This document shows, in pieces, positions 9,359 to 18,996 of a DNA stretch of 64,000 nt (position 1 is the stretch's first letter; every line of letters starts with the position of its first letter). Source of the DNA: an uncultured Lachnospiraceae bacterium (lineage in GTDB: Bacteria > Bacillota > Clostridia > Lachnospirales > Lachnospiraceae); assembly GCA_947628225.1 (NCBI GenBank), contig CANQYY010000001.1, positions 1 through 64,000 on the forward strand, in the 5' to 3' direction. The notes below the pieces were generated by a model, which was not told the DNA's origin, did no database searches, and saw only the letters and a list, made by a program, of their open reading frames with translations. The translations under genes were made by a program, and so were the position numbers.

Positions 9359-9985
9359 ATGAGTATAAAAATTCAAAAAGTAACGGATAGCAGCTTTAAA
9401 AAATACGGACGGATACTTTCCGCAGATTATGATGTTGCCGAATTGATTCAGGCGATGGGAAAGACTCCGTGTCCGGAAGATGTCATCTATATTCCCTCTG
9501 ATCCGGAATTAGAAAAACTTCCGGTAATGAAAGATTTTACGGACAGCCTGTATGGCGGGCTCCCCATCCAGATTGGCTATTGTAATGGCCATAATCATCT
9601 GTTGAATGCGGTTGAGTATCACCGTTCTTCTGAGATCAATGTAGCCTGTACCGATTTGATTCTGCTCATTGGCATGCAGCAGGATATCGAAGAGGACTTT
9701 ACTTACCAAACTGATAAAATAGAAGCCTTTCTTGTGCCGGCGGGCACAATGATTGAGGTATATGCCACAACGCTCCATTATGCCCCCTGCAGTGTGGACG
9801 GACAGGGCTTCCGCTGTGTTGTTGTTCTGCCAAAGGATACCAATCTGGATCTTGTGGCTGAACCGAAGGGAGCAAAGGAGGATAAGCTTCTGACAGCAAG
9901 AAATAAATGGCTCATTGCTCATGCCGACGCCGGCATTCCCGGCGCCTTTAACGGATTAAAGGGCGAAAATATATCTGTGGATTAG
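9359..9985 (+). CDS. DUF4867-like cupin-type protein
   Basis: 208 residues resembling the DUF4867 family found near sugar-metabolism genes in Firmicutes; its function is not established. A short beta-rich core with GHNHLLNAVEYHRSSE, VPAGTMIEVYATTLHYAPC and GFRCVVVLP looks cupin-like, with several His/Glu residues that could bind a metal. No signal peptide. It has its own promoter and an AGGAGG site and is followed 28 bases later by a chemoreceptor gene with which it may be cotranscribed. The family name is given from memory, so treat it as provisional. Confidence 0.6.
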   Translation: MSIKIQKVTDSSFKKYGRILSADYDVAELIQAMGKTPCPEDVIYIPSDPELEKLPVMKDFTDSLYGGLPIQIGYCNGHNHLLNAVEYHRSSEINVACTDLILLIGMQQDIEEDFTYQTDKIEAFLVPAGTMIEVYATTLHYAPCSVDGQGFRCVVVLPKDTNLDLVAEPKGAKEDKLLTARNKWLIAHADAGIPGAFNGLKGENISVD

Positions 9986-10013
9986 TTAGTTGCTTGATGA
10001 AAGGATGTAAAGT

Positions 10014-12014
10014 ATGCGTAAGACAATTAAAGGACGCCTGACGATCAGTATCATTATTATTGTGGTGGGAATTATTATTCTGACGACCGTGGGGATTATT
10101 TCTGTTTCCGGAAGCAGACTTATGAATAAACAAAAAGAAGAGCTGCAGATCCAGGCAGATAAATATGCCGAGCAGATTAACACCTGGGTAGAAAGCGAAA
10201 TGATGATGGCAACCGGGACAGCCAACAGCATTGAGGCAACCGGAAGTTTAGAAAAGGGCTTTTTGCAAAAGGTGGTAGATACTCATGCAGAGGGACGGGA
10301 AGAACTTTTGAACCTCTATTGCGGAACGGGCGATTCCCGGTTTTATCAGTCGAATGAGGAGGCGGAAATCCCGGAAGGTTATAATCCTGTAGAACGAGGC
10401 TGGTATAAACAGGCGGCAGAAGCCAAAGAAACAGTAGTTACCGACCCATATTGGGACGTTTTGACCAATCAGATGTGCGCGACAATCGCCTCTCCGGTTA
10501 TGATAGGAGGAAAGGTGGCGGCGGTGATCGGAGCGGACGTTAAGCTGACCACCGTAACCGATTTGACGGGAAGCATTAATTATGAGGACGGTGTTTACGG
10601 ATTTCTGGTAGACAGCAGTAATAATTATATTTCGCATAAAAATAAAAAATATGAGCCTACGGAAGAAACGGCTACACCGGTAAAAGACGTTATGCCGGCA
10701 TTGCAGCCGTTATTGGAGAAGACGGGAAGCGATATATTAAGAGCCTCCGATTATGACGGAACGGCTACTTATTTTGCTACGGCATTAGTGAATAACTGTA
10801 ATTGGAAACTGGGCGTTGTAATTCCGACTTCCAATATTATGTCTTCTGTTATTAATATGATTCTGGTAGCGGCGATTATCGCTGTCATTGCCATCGTGCT
10901 TGTCGTTATTATTATGGCCGGCATCATCGGAAAAATGTTGGCGCCGATTCAGACCCTGAAGCAGTTTGCCTCTGGAGATTTCTCCGGGCGCGCCACAGTG
11001 GAAAAAGCGATCCCGAAGGAATACCGGAATGAAACAGAGCAGATCGAGGTTGCGACCGCTAATGTGCGGGATCAGATTCGGGGAATTATCCTGAATACAA
11101 AGGATGAGGCTGGGAAAATCGGTGATATTGCGGAGAGTACGACGGAGAAAATGTCTGTGCTTAATAATTACATAACGGATATCCGCAATGCCGTTACGGA
11201 TGTGTTTGAAGATACCGCTTCTGCCAACGAACTGTCCCAGGGCATGTATGCCACGGGGGAAGAACTGGGGAATGCTATTGAGCAGGTGGCCGGAAAAGCG
11301 AGTGAATCTGCGATACAGGCGGCAGATATACTGGAGAGGGCAAAGGATTTATATCGCTCCTCTGTAGAATCCAGCGAGCAGGCAAACCAGTTGTATGATG
11401 AAACGAAGCTGGAATTGAAAGAAGCGATAGAGAATAGTAAACGGGTAGAGGAGATTAACAGCCTGACCGAAGAAATCCTTGCCATAAGCACGCAGACAAA
11501 TTTACTTGCCCTGAATGCCTCGATTGAGGCGGCAAGAGCCGGTGAAACAGGACGGGGATTTGCCGTCGTGGCAGATGAGATCCGGGTTTTGGCGGATGAT
11601 TCCCGCCAGACCGTGGATAAGATCAAAGAGGTAACCGAATCCATTGTGTCCAGCGTGTCAAAACTTTCTACCAGCGCGGAGAAGATTCTTTCCTTTATGA
11701 ATGATAAGGTAGTTGAGGATTATAAGCATATGACGGATATTGCCAAGCAGTATGAAGAGGATGCCGTCTTCTACAATGAAGTGTCCAGCGATTTGGGTGC
11801 CTCCTCGGAAGAGATGAGCGTCAGCATGGCAGGAGTCAATGAATCCCTTGCTACGATTCATCATCTAATGGAAAATATAGTAGAATATGTGAAGAACATC
11901 CAGAACTCCGCAGGAGAATCCGGAGATAATTCCAATGATGTGCTGGATCAGGTACAGACGCTGTCGAAGCTGAGTGATGATTTGAATCGGACAGTGGCTG
12001 CATTCCGCGTGTAA
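10014..12014 (+). CDS. methyl-accepting chemotaxis protein (Cache sensor)
   Basis: Transmembrane chemoreceptor of 666 residues. Membrane helix about 9-30, an extracellular double-Cache-like ligand domain about 35-275 (with [10 protein letters not shown] and DPYWDVLT typical of that fold), a second membrane helix about 280-305, a HAMP-like linker, and a cytoplasmic coiled-coil signalling tip ([18 protein letters not shown]) followed by [13 protein letters not shown]. The ligand is unknown; such domains often bind amino acids or organic acids. No che or flagellar genes are in the window. AAAGGATG precedes the ATG. Confidence 0.92.
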   Translation: MRKTIKGRLTISIIIIVVGIIILTTVGIISVSGSRLMNKQKEELQIQADKYAEQINTWVESEMMMATGTANSIEATGSLEKGFLQKVVDTHAEGREELLNLYCGTGDSRFYQSNEEAEIPEGYNPVERGWYKQAAEAKETVVTDPYWDVLTNQMCATIASPVMIGGKVAAVIGADVKLTTVTDLTGSINYEDGVYGFLVDSSNNYISHKNKKYEPTEETATPVKDVMPALQPLLEKTGSDILRASDYDGTATYFATALVNNCNWKLGVVIPTSNIMSSVINMILVAAIIAVIAIVLVVIIMAGIIGKMLAPIQTLKQFASGDFSGRATVEKAIPKEYRNETEQIEVATANVRDQIRGIILNTKDEAGKIGDIAESTTEKMSVLNNYITDIRNAVTDVFEDTASANELSQGMYATGEELGNAIEQVAGKASESAIQAADILERAKDLYRSSVESSEQANQLYDETKLELKEAIENSKRVEEINSLTEEILAISTQTNLLALNASIEAARAGETGRGFAVVADEIRVLADDSRQTVDKIKEVTESIVSSVSKLSTSAEKILSFMNDKVVEDYKHMTDIAKQYEEDAVFYNEVSSDLGASSEEMSVSMAGVNESLATIHHLMENIVEYVKNIQNSAGESGDNSNDVLDQVQTLSKLSDDLNRTVAAFRV

Positions 12015-12060
12015 TGTAAGAGGTACGCAGGTTTGCCGCCCGCTAAAATAAAAAATCAAA

Positions 12061-12096
12061 GCCTCCCGTCAGGTAATCTTGACGGGAGGCTTTTTA
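12061..12096. terminator. bidirectional terminator between chemoreceptor and glmS
   Basis: GCCTCCCGTCA pairs perfectly with TGACGGGAGGC and is followed by TTTTT, with an A-rich flank on the other side. It lies between the convergent ends of the receptor gene and glmS, so it can serve both strands. Confidence 0.9.
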
Positions 12097-12132
12097 TAGA
12101 AAAGTTCGTCGTTTGCCGAGCGAAAAACGCGG

Positions 12133-13956
12133 TCATTCAACGGTAACGCTTTTGGCGAGATTTCGCGGCTGGTCTACGTTTAGTCCTTTTTCTACGGCAA
12201 CATAGTAAGCAAGATACTGAAGGACGACGGCCGCTAAGAATGGGGCGAACAGGGCGTCGGTTTCCGGCAGTACAATCTGGTGGTCACACAGAGCAGCGTC
12301 AACGGCAGCATCCTGTCCGGTAATAAAAATCACCCTGGCGCCGCGGGAGCGTACCTCCTGGACATTGGATATCATTTTTGCGTATACATCCGGTTGTGTG
12401 GCAACAGCGATGACCGGGACGTTATCGGTTATTAGAGATATTGTTCCGTGCTTTAATTCTCCCGCCGCATAGGCCTCCGAATGGATATAGCTGATTTCCT
12501 TTAATTTCAACGAACCCTCGCAGGAGAGAGCGTAATCCAGCCCCCTTCCCAGAAAGAAAATATCGTCCGCCTTTGTTAACCGTTTGGCAATACTTTCTAT
12601 CTGCGTGTCATATCCCAAAACTTCATCAACTTTGTCAATAGTATTTAATAATTCTTCCATATAGCGCATTGCCTCTTCCTCTTTGATTTTGCCGCTGATA
12701 AGGGCAAGGCGAAAGGCGATGAGATACATGACAGATACTTGTACGCTGTATGCCTTTGTGCTCGCTACGGCAATTTCCGGTCCGGCATGAGTGTACAGGA
12801 CATAGTCGCTCTCTCTGGCAATAGAGGAACCTTTTACATTAATAACGGAGAGGGTTCTGGCGCCATATTCCTTGGCAAGGCGGAGGGCAGCAAGGGTGTC
12901 TGCGGTTTCTCCGGATTGTGAAATCGTGATCAACAAGGTCTTTTCATCTATAATCGGATTTTGGTAGCGGAATTCGGAAGCGATTTCCACAGTAACCGGT
13001 ATCCGGCACAGACGCTCAATCATATTTCTTCCCATAAGTCCGGCGTGCATCGCCGTACCGCAGGCGGTAATAACAATCCGGTCAATACCGGTAAAAATAT
13101 CGTCCGTTACATGATCGGCGGAAAAATCAGGCAGTCCGTTTACAATGCGCGGCTTTATCGTATTGCGGAGCGCTTCCGGCTGCTCATGGATTTCCTTCAT
13201 CATAAAGTAATCATAACCGCCTTTTTTGGCGGCGGCGACATCCCAACTGATATGATGGATAGTAGGGCCGTAGAGCGCCCCGTATTCATCTTTCACAAGG
13301 ATCTCATCCTTTGTCATTTTTGCAATATGTCCTTCTTTTAAAACAAAATAATGTTTTGAATAGCTTACCAGCGCCACCATATCCGAGGCAATAATCGAAC
13401 CTTTATCGGTGTGGGCGGCTACCAGCGGGCTTCCATTGCGGACAGCGTAAATAGTTTCCGGTATATCGGAAAACATAATGCAGAACCCATAGGAGCCCTC
13501 CAATTTATTTATGGCCTTTCTTATGGCGGCTTCCGGATCGCCGTTATAATAGGAATCAATTACCATGGCGGCAATCTCGGTATCGGTCTGGGAAACCGGC
13601 GTCTTCCCCATTTCCCGTAATTCTTCCTGTAATTCCGTATAGTTTTCGATGATCCCGTTGTGGATCAATGTGACCTTTCCTGCTGTATGAGGATGGGAAT
13701 TTGTTTCTGACACGCCGCCGTGGGTAGCCCAGCGAGTGTGTCCGATCCCGCATGTGGCGCTGTCCCCTCCGGTAGCGGAAGCTACCTTATCTTTCAGACA
13801 GGACACTTTGCCTACTGTTTTAATGGATTTAATTTTATTTTCCGAAAAATAAGCGATGCCGGCGCTGTCATAGCCACGGTATTCCAGTGTCTGCAAGCCG
13901 TTTATCAAAGCCTTTTTTGCATCCTGGACGCCGACATATCCAATGATTCCACACAT
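12133..13956 (-). CDS. glmS: glutamine-fructose-6-phosphate aminotransferase (isomerizing)
   Basis: Makes glucosamine-6-phosphate from fructose-6-phosphate and glutamine, the entry to UDP-GlcNAc and cell-wall synthesis. The N-terminal class II glutaminase starts MCGIIGYVG with nucleophile Cys2 and has RWATHGG; two SIS sugar-isomerase domains follow, with the conserved C-terminal LAKSVTVE. At 607 residues it is full length. AAAGGAG precedes the ATG. The consensus promoter at 14007-14035 leaves a leader of only about 45 bases, too short for the glmS ribozyme common in Firmicutes. Confidence 0.97.
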   Translation of the reverse strand: MCGIIGYVGVQDAKKALINGLQTLEYRGYDSAGIAYFSENKIKSIKTVGKVSCLKDKVASATGGDSATCGIGHTRWATHGGVSETNSHPHTAGKVTLIHNGIIENYTELQEELREMGKTPVSQTDTEIAAMVIDSYYNGDPEAAIRKAINKLEGSYGFCIMFSDIPETIYAVRNGSPLVAAHTDKGSIIASDMVALVSYSKHYFVLKEGHIAKMTKDEILVKDEYGALYGPTIHHISWDVAAAKKGGYDYFMMKEIHEQPEALRNTIKPRIVNGLPDFSADHVTDDIFTGIDRIVITACGTAMHAGLMGRNMIERLCRIPVTVEIASEFRYQNPIIDEKTLLITISQSGETADTLAALRLAKEYGARTLSVINVKGSSIARESDYVLYTHAGPEIAVASTKAYSVQVSVMYLIAFRLALISGKIKEEEAMRYMEELLNTIDKVDEVLGYDTQIESIAKRLTKADDIFFLGRGLDYALSCEGSLKLKEISYIHSEAYAAGELKHGTISLITDNVPVIAVATQPDVYAKMISNVQEVRSRGARVIFITGQDAAVDAALCDHQIVLPETDALFAPFLAAVVLQYLAYYVAVEKGLNVDQPRNLAKSVTVE

Positions 13957-14006
13957 AGTCTTTCTCCTTTTATTTTCTGGGGATTAATGCTTTTATATTC
14001 TATGAA

Positions 14007-14035
14007 ATGGTATCATTTCTTGTTCCTGTTGTCAA
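14007..14035 (-). promoter_or_regulatory. sigma-A promoter for glmS
   Basis: Read on the minus strand: TTGACA, 17-base spacer, TACCAT. The predicted start site near 14000 gives a leader of roughly 45 bases to the glmS ATG. Confidence 0.8.
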
Positions 14036-14076
14036 GAAAATCACGGCCGCGGCATGGGCGGCGGGTTATTATTTGG

Positions 14077-14105
14077 TTGCGGAAATGGCAGAGATAAGGT
14101 ATACT
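14077..14105 (+). promoter_or_regulatory. sigma-A promoter for aroB
   Basis: TTGCGG, 17-base spacer, TATACT, about 65 bases before the aroB start; it diverges from the glmS promoter with about 40 bases between the two -35 elements. Confidence 0.75.
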
Positions 14106-14170
14106 ATGAGAGAGCGTCCATTTTGACCGCTGAAATTGTGGATGAAAAATGGGAGGAAATGAGGTTAGGT

Positions 14171-15283
14171 ATGAAAGATTTTCGTGTAGAGCTGAAAAAG
14201 GTTGTGGATGATTCCTATGACGTAAAAATCGGACGCAATCTGATTCCCGTATTAATAGAAGATATCAAAAACGGGCTTGCCGGCAATATTAAAAAATTTG
14301 CCGTTATTACCGATTCGGTTGTGGAACCGTTGTATGGGGAGCCGATTTTAAACGCCCTGAAGGAAGCCGGTTATCAGGGCGATATATTTACATTTCCGGC
14401 GGGGGAAAAAAGCAAGGTAAGAAAAACAAAGGAAATATTAGAAGATGCCATGCTGGCAAAGGAATACCGGAGGGATTGCTGCGTCATCGCCGCAGGCGGA
14501 GGCGTGGTAACGGATTTAGCCGGATTTTTGGCGGGAACCTTTGGACGGGGAGTGCCTTTTATTAATTTTGCCACGACACTGTTATCGGCGGCGGACGCCT
14601 CTATCGGCGGAAAGACCGCAGTGGATACCGACCTTGCCACCAACCTGATTGGACTTATTTATCAGCCGTTAAAGGTATATGTGGATATTGATACCTGGAA
14701 AACGCTGCCGAAGCGCCAGTTGATAAACGGTCTGGCAGAAACCGTTAAGCATGCCTGTCTTGCCGACCGGGAATTCTTTACTTATATAGAAAATCATGTA
14801 GAGGAAATCTTAGACTGCGTTCCCGGGGTATGCGAGCATATTTCGGAAAAAAACTGCGAAGTGAAGTATCAGGTCGTAATGAAGGACGAGAGGGAAAAGA
14901 GCCTGAGGGAAGTATTAAATCTGGGGCATACCGTAGGACGGGCGATTGAAACTGTCAGCGGATACCGCCTGCTCCATGGAGAGGCGCTTGCCATTGGCAT
15001 GACGGCGCAGGTCACTCTGGGATGCCGGCTTGGGTATCTGACCCCGCAGGAAAGGGATCGGGTAATCGCCCTTCAAAAGCGGATAGGCCTTCCGGTAACG
15101 ATTCCGGATTATATTGATAAAGAGGAGCTGGTAAAGAAGCTCTATACGGATAAAAAGGTGCGGGACGGGAAGCTGAGATTTGTATTCCAGAAGGGAATCG
15201 GCGAGGTAATGACCTTTGGGGATGAGATTTATGCCAGAGAAGTGGCAGAGGAGGAAATCCGTGAAATTATTTTTGCCATGTAA
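14171..15283 (+). CDS. aroB: 3-dehydroquinate synthase
   Basis: Second step of the shikimate pathway: converts DAHP to 3-dehydroquinate using NAD and a divalent metal. Family motifs present include AAGGGVVTDLAGF for nucleotide binding, the TTLLSAADASIGGKTAVD loop, the metal-ligand region GLAETVKHA, NLGHTVGRAIE and HGEALAIGM. The ATG at 14171 gives 370 residues, close to the usual 355-365; a frame open from 14054 would add 39 unrelated residues and overlap the promoter, so it is rejected. It stands alone here without other aro genes. Confidence 0.95.
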   Translation: MKDFRVELKKVVDDSYDVKIGRNLIPVLIEDIKNGLAGNIKKFAVITDSVVEPLYGEPILNALKEAGYQGDIFTFPAGEKSKVRKTKEILEDAMLAKEYRRDCCVIAAGGGVVTDLAGFLAGTFGRGVPFINFATTLLSAADASIGGKTAVDTDLATNLIGLIYQPLKVYVDIDTWKTLPKRQLINGLAETVKHACLADREFFTYIENHVEEILDCVPGVCEHISEKNCEVKYQVVMKDEREKSLREVLNLGHTVGRAIETVSGYRLLHGEALAIGMTAQVTLGCRLGYLTPQERDRVIALQKRIGLPVTIPDYIDKEELVKKLYTDKKVRDGKLRFVFQKGIGEVMTFGDEIYAREVAEEEIREIIFAM

Positions 15284-15344
15284 TAACAGCAATATCAGGT
15301 GGCAGATAATATAAAAAATAAATTTTAAAACACAGGAGGGCGAA

Positions 15345-15902
15345 ATGATAGCAGCAATTATAATTGGAGCAATAGTTCTGATCCTCATTATTTTTGTGAT
15401 CAGCAGCTATAACGGATTGGTAAAACGAAAGATTACCGTGGAAGAGGCTTTTTCCACCATGGATGTGTATCTGAAAAAACGGTTTGATTTGATACCGAAT
15501 CTGGTGGAAACGGTAAAGGGATATGCCGGACATGAGAAAAGCACGCTGGAACAGGTGGTTGCCCTGAGAGGAGAAAATTATAACGGGATGTCGGATGAGG
15601 AAAAACTCAAAAACGGCGCCGCTATTTCCCGTGTGATGCCAAAGATTATGGCTCTGGCAGAGGCCTATCCGGATTTGAAGGCAAATCAGAATTTCCGGGA
15701 GCTCAGCGAGCAGATAGAAGCGGTAGAGAATGATATTGCCAATGCGCGGAAATATTACAATGGGGCGGTAAAACGGTATAATATGGCAGTCCAGACCATT
15801 CCCCGAAATATAATAGCCGGACTATTCCACTTTAAAACAAAGCCTATGTTTGAGGTGGACGGCGTAGAAGAGAGAGAAAATGTGAAGGTGAGTTTTGAAT
15901 GA
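15345..15902 (+). CDS. lemA: LemA family protein
   Basis: Small membrane-anchored protein of 185 residues. One N-terminal membrane helix (about 3-23) is followed by a long helical domain with the family hallmarks YNGLVKRK, KKRFDLIPNLVETVKGY and ENDIANARKYYNGAVKRYN, ending in FEVDGVEERENVKVSFE. The biochemical role of LemA proteins is not settled. Its stop overlaps the start of the next gene by 4 bases (ATGA), and that gene is a DUF2207 membrane protein, a common partner of LemA, so the two probably form one membrane assembly. Confidence 0.93.
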   Translation: MIAAIIIGAIVLILIIFVISSYNGLVKRKITVEEAFSTMDVYLKKRFDLIPNLVETVKGYAGHEKSTLEQVVALRGENYNGMSDEEKLKNGAAISRVMPKIMALAEAYPDLKANQNFRELSEQIEAVENDIANARKYYNGAVKRYNMAVQTIPRNIIAGLFHFKTKPMFEVDGVEERENVKVSFE

Positions 15903-17785
15903 AAAAAAGAGTGTTTTTCGCCGGGATTTTTCTTGCGCTTGTCTGCCTGTTTTTCCCAAAACCGTTTACGGCAGCCGCTTATGAGATACCGGACGATGCT
16001 TATGAAATAACGGGTTATCCTTATGAAATACAGGGCTATCAGGTTAATATAAAGGTTACCTCTGCTAATGTCTACCAGATAGAGGAAAAGTTGTCCGTTG
16101 ATTTCAATCAGGGGCGGCATGGCATCATCCGAAAGATTCCGCTCATTAATCATGTGGAACGGACGGACGGAAGCAAGGCGACAACTTATGCGAGAGTTTA
16201 TAATATTGAATGCCAGGATGATTTCAGCGTTTCTACGGAAAATAATGAATGCCAGATAAAAATCGGCAATGAGGATGACACTATTACCGGCAGAAAAGAA
16301 TACCGTATCTCCTATTTTTACAATATGGGAAAAGATGTGCTGGAAGGCGCAGACGAATTTTACTTTAATATTATCGGCGCAAGCTGGGATACTACGATTC
16401 GGAATGTGTATTTTCAGATAGAAATGCCAAAGGAATTTGATGAGGATAAGATTGGCATGTCCTATGGGAAAAAAGGCTCTGCCAAGACGGATAAGCTGAA
16501 ATACTATTGCGAGGGGAAACGGATTGTCGGCATGTTGGATAGCTCTGCCGTCCTTTCTCCGTACTCCGGCATTACCGTCCGCCTGACTCTGCCGGAGGGC
16601 TATTTTGAAGTTTCCGGGCAGACGCCCTGGCTGGCGTATATTTCTATTATCCTCGCTCTGGCAGCGATCGCCCTGGCATTCTTTTTATGGTGGATTTACG
16701 GGCGGGATGATCCGGTAGTGGAAACGGTGGAATTTCATGCGCCGGACGGTTTAAACAGCGTGGAGCTGGCATTTGCCTATAAGGGAGAGTTATCCAGAGA
16801 GGATGTTGTTTCGCTGATTGTATTTTTGGCGGAAAAGGGATACATTGAGATACATGAGGGGACGGATAAAAATCCGGACAAAGGGTTTACCCTCAAAAAG
16901 AAGATGGATTATCAGGGGAACAACAGCGCCGAAAAGATATTTATGGATGGACTTTTTGCTTCCGGCTCTACTGTGACCAAACGGGAACTGGAAAATTCCT
17001 TTTACAAAATCATTGACCGCATTATAGCGGTAGTAAGCAGCCGGGAAAATAAGGAAAAGATTTTTTGCGCCAATTCAATCAATAAAGGCTGGATTCTGTG
17101 GCTGGCTTCCCTGCTTCCCTGTGTTTTAGCAGGTTTCCTTCCGGTTTATGAGTATCAGTATTCCCTGCTTGCGGCGATTGGAACTCCGCTGGGAGGCTGC
17201 ATTCTTTTTCTTGTGGGATTTGCGCTACTGTTTCATCATCAGGCAAAATGGCTCCCCCGGATTATACTTTTTGTGTCAATGACGGGGAGCGGCATTATGG
17301 TATATGTACTTTTTATGAGCGATGCGTTTCTCTTTTTCCCTGCATGGTATCAGGGAGCTTATCTGTTTGCCCTGCTGGCCGGAGGGGGCGTAATGTTTTT
17401 CAATAGCTACCTGTCGAAGCGCACGGAATACGGAACAGAAATTCTCGGAAGAATCCTGGGCTTTAAAAATTTTCTGGAAACAGCAGAAAAGGACAGGCTG
17501 GAAGCGTTAGTATCAGAAAATCCGCAGTATTTTTATGAAATCCTGCCGTATACTTATGTGCTGGGAATATCTGATAAATGGATGAAAAAATTTGAGGCGG
17601 TTACGATAGAGCAGCCGGTCTGGTATTACAGCAGCCATGATACGATGTTTAATATGGTAATGTTTCATCAGTTTATGAACTCTACTATGACGTCAGCGAC
17701 TTCTTCCATGACTTCTGTGCCGCAATCCGGCGGAGGAGGATTTTCCGGCGGCGGTTCCGGCGGAGGCGGAGGCAGCTCCTGGTAA
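15899..17785 (+). CDS. DUF2207 family membrane protein
   Basis: 628 residues with a signal peptide (1-27), a large extracellular beta-rich DUF2207 domain (about 30-240), a membrane helix near 245-265, a cytoplasmic segment starting YGRDDPVVETVEFHAPDG, further membrane helices about 395-500, and a Gly/Ser-rich low-complexity C-terminus (repeats of GGG). This is the standard architecture of proteins encoded next to LemA. Function unknown; a role at the envelope is inferred from topology and partnership. The start is translationally coupled to lemA. Confidence 0.88.
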   Translation: MKKRVFFAGIFLALVCLFFPKPFTAAAYEIPDDAYEITGYPYEIQGYQVNIKVTSANVYQIEEKLSVDFNQGRHGIIRKIPLINHVERTDGSKATTYARVYNIECQDDFSVSTENNECQIKIGNEDDTITGRKEYRISYFYNMGKDVLEGADEFYFNIIGASWDTTIRNVYFQIEMPKEFDEDKIGMSYGKKGSAKTDKLKYYCEGKRIVGMLDSSAVLSPYSGITVRLTLPEGYFEVSGQTPWLAYISIILALAAIALAFFLWWIYGRDDPVVETVEFHAPDGLNSVELAFAYKGELSREDVVSLIVFLAEKGYIEIHEGTDKNPDKGFTLKKKMDYQGNNSAEKIFMDGLFASGSTVTKRELENSFYKIIDRIIAVVSSRENKEKIFCANSINKGWILWLASLLPCVLAGFLPVYEYQYSLLAAIGTPLGGCILFLVGFALLFHHQAKWLPRIILFVSMTGSGIMVYVLFMSDAFLFFPAWYQGAYLFALLAGGGVMFFNSYLSKRTEYGTEILGRILGFKNFLETAEKDRLEALVSENPQYFYEILPYTYVLGISDKWMKKFEAVTIEQPVWYYSSHDTMFNMVMFHQFMNSTMTSATSSMTSVPQSGGGGFSGGGSGGGGGSSW

Positions 17786-17787
17786 AA

Positions 17788-17816
17788 TTGACACAAAGAT
17801 AATTTTATGTTATACT
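17788..17816 (+). promoter_or_regulatory. sigma-A promoter of the thiS operon
   Basis: TTGACA, 17-base spacer, TATACT; the match is near perfect. Transcription should start near 17823, about nine bases before the leader hairpin. Confidence 0.85.
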
Positions 17817-17831
17817 ATATGACAGATTGAG

Positions 17832-17891
17832 AGGGTATCTCAGGAAGGGGCACACCACCTCGGGTGTGGACTTTCTTGAGATACCCTGTTT
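17832..17891 (+). promoter_or_regulatory. thiS leader hairpin, attenuator-like
   Basis: Bases 17832-17848 pair with 17871-17887 (17 bp, a few G-U), then a small bulge and a further 6-bp stem (CACACC with GGTGTG) around a six-base loop. The stem is followed by GTTTTATT, so as drawn it is an intrinsic terminator between promoter and thiS. It does not show the TPP riboswitch core (no CUGAGA with a downstream AUAAUGCCAG-type helix). A thiS-associated RNA motif has been described in Firmicutes; a covariance search would tell whether this is one. Confidence 0.6.
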
Positions 17892-17927
17892 TATTATAGC
17901 GGCAGGAGAAAAGGAAAGGAGGATATT

Positions 17928-18125
17928 ATGATTCGGCTAAACGGAGATGAAAAAAGCGGCTATGAGGATAGTCCCTTAGATAAGCTGCTGGTAAAAGAGG
18001 GCTTTGATAAAACACGTATCGCAGTGGAGATAAATGGTGTGATAGTAAGTAAAAAGGAATATGAAAACACGATTGTCCATGACGGCGATGTGATCGAGGT
18101 AGTAAGTTTTGTAGGGGGAGGCTGA
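17928..18125 (+). CDS. thiS: sulfur carrier protein ThiS
   Basis: Ubiquitin-fold sulfur carrier of thiazole synthesis. It has 65 residues and ends in the required Gly-Gly tail (VVSFVGGG), whose terminal glycine is adenylated and converted to a thiocarboxylate. AAAGGAGG precedes the ATG. First gene of thiS-thiG-thiH-tenI. The activating enzyme ThiF is not in this operon. Confidence 0.95.
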   Translation: MIRLNGDEKSGYEDSPLDKLLVKEGFDKTRIAVEINGVIVSKKEYENTIVHDGDVIEVVSFVGGG

Positions 18126-18179
18126 AAAGAAGGGAGTTTACCAGATTATTTTATTAAAGTAGAAAGGAAATATGCATTG

Positions 18180-18971
18180 ATGAAAAAGAAAGAAGACAAA
18201 TTAGTTATTGGCGGCAGGGAATTTGATTCCCGCTTTATTCTGGGCTCCGGGAAATATTCGCTGGATCTGATTCAGGCGGCGGTAAAAAATGCCGGCGCCC
18301 AGATTATAACGCTGGCGCTGCGCCGCGCCAACCAGGACGGACGGGCGAATATCTTAGATTACATACCGGAGGGAATCACTCTGCTTCCGAATACTTCCGG
18401 GGCGAGAAACGCCGAGGAGGCAGTCCGCATTGCCAGATTATCAAGGGAAGTGGGCTGCGGGGATTTTGTTAAGATTGAGATAATGCGTGATACAAAATAT
18501 CTGCTGCCGGATAATTACGAAACGATTAAGGCGACGGAAATACTTGCGGGAGAGGGCTTTATCGTCATGCCGTATATGTATCCGGATTTAAATGTGGCAA
18601 GGGATTTAAAAGAGGCGGGAGCCGCCTCCATTATGCCGTTAGCCGCCCCTATTGGCTCTAATAAGGGGCTTTGCACAAAGGAATTTATACAGATTCTGCT
18701 GGATGAAATAGATTTACCGATTATTGTCGATGCCGGCATAGGAAAGCCCTCCGAGGCTTGTGAAGCGATGGAGATGGGAGTTTCGGCGGTCATGGCGAAC
18801 ACCGGAATCGCAACGGCAGGAGATATCCCGGCTATGGCGGAGGCATTTAAGCTTGCGATTGAGGCAGGGAGGAAGGCTTATCTGGCCGGCACCGGCCGGG
18901 TGCTGAAACGCGGGGCAAGCGCTTCTTCCCCTCTGACCGGCTATATTCAGGACGGCTCCGATAAACAATAA
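18180..18971 (+). CDS. thiG: thiazole synthase
   Basis: Builds the thiazole ring from deoxyxylulose-5-phosphate, ThiS thiocarboxylate and dehydroglycine. A TIM barrel of about 263 residues; the Schiff-base lysine is Lys98 in DFVKIE, and the phosphate-binding region [13 protein letters not shown] and [11 protein letters not shown] are typical. A TTG one codon upstream (18177) is an alternative start because AAAGGAAAT is somewhat distant from the ATG. It lies between thiS and thiH. Confidence 0.96.
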   Translation: MKKKEDKLVIGGREFDSRFILGSGKYSLDLIQAAVKNAGAQIITLALRRANQDGRANILDYIPEGITLLPNTSGARNAEEAVRIARLSREVGCGDFVKIEIMRDTKYLLPDNYETIKATEILAGEGFIVMPYMYPDLNVARDLKEAGAASIMPLAAPIGSNKGLCTKEFIQILLDEIDLPIIVDAGIGKPSEACEAMEMGVSAVMANTGIATAGDIPAMAEAFKLAIEAGRKAYLAGTGRVLKRGASASSPLTGYIQDGSDKQ

Positions 18972-18996
18972 CAGATTGGACTGTATGGAGGAAAAT

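Noticed and set aside
17817..17927. TPP riboswitch upstream of thiS
   Set aside because: The conserved CUGAGA and AUAAUGCCAG-type elements of the TPP core are not found; only a simple long hairpin is present.
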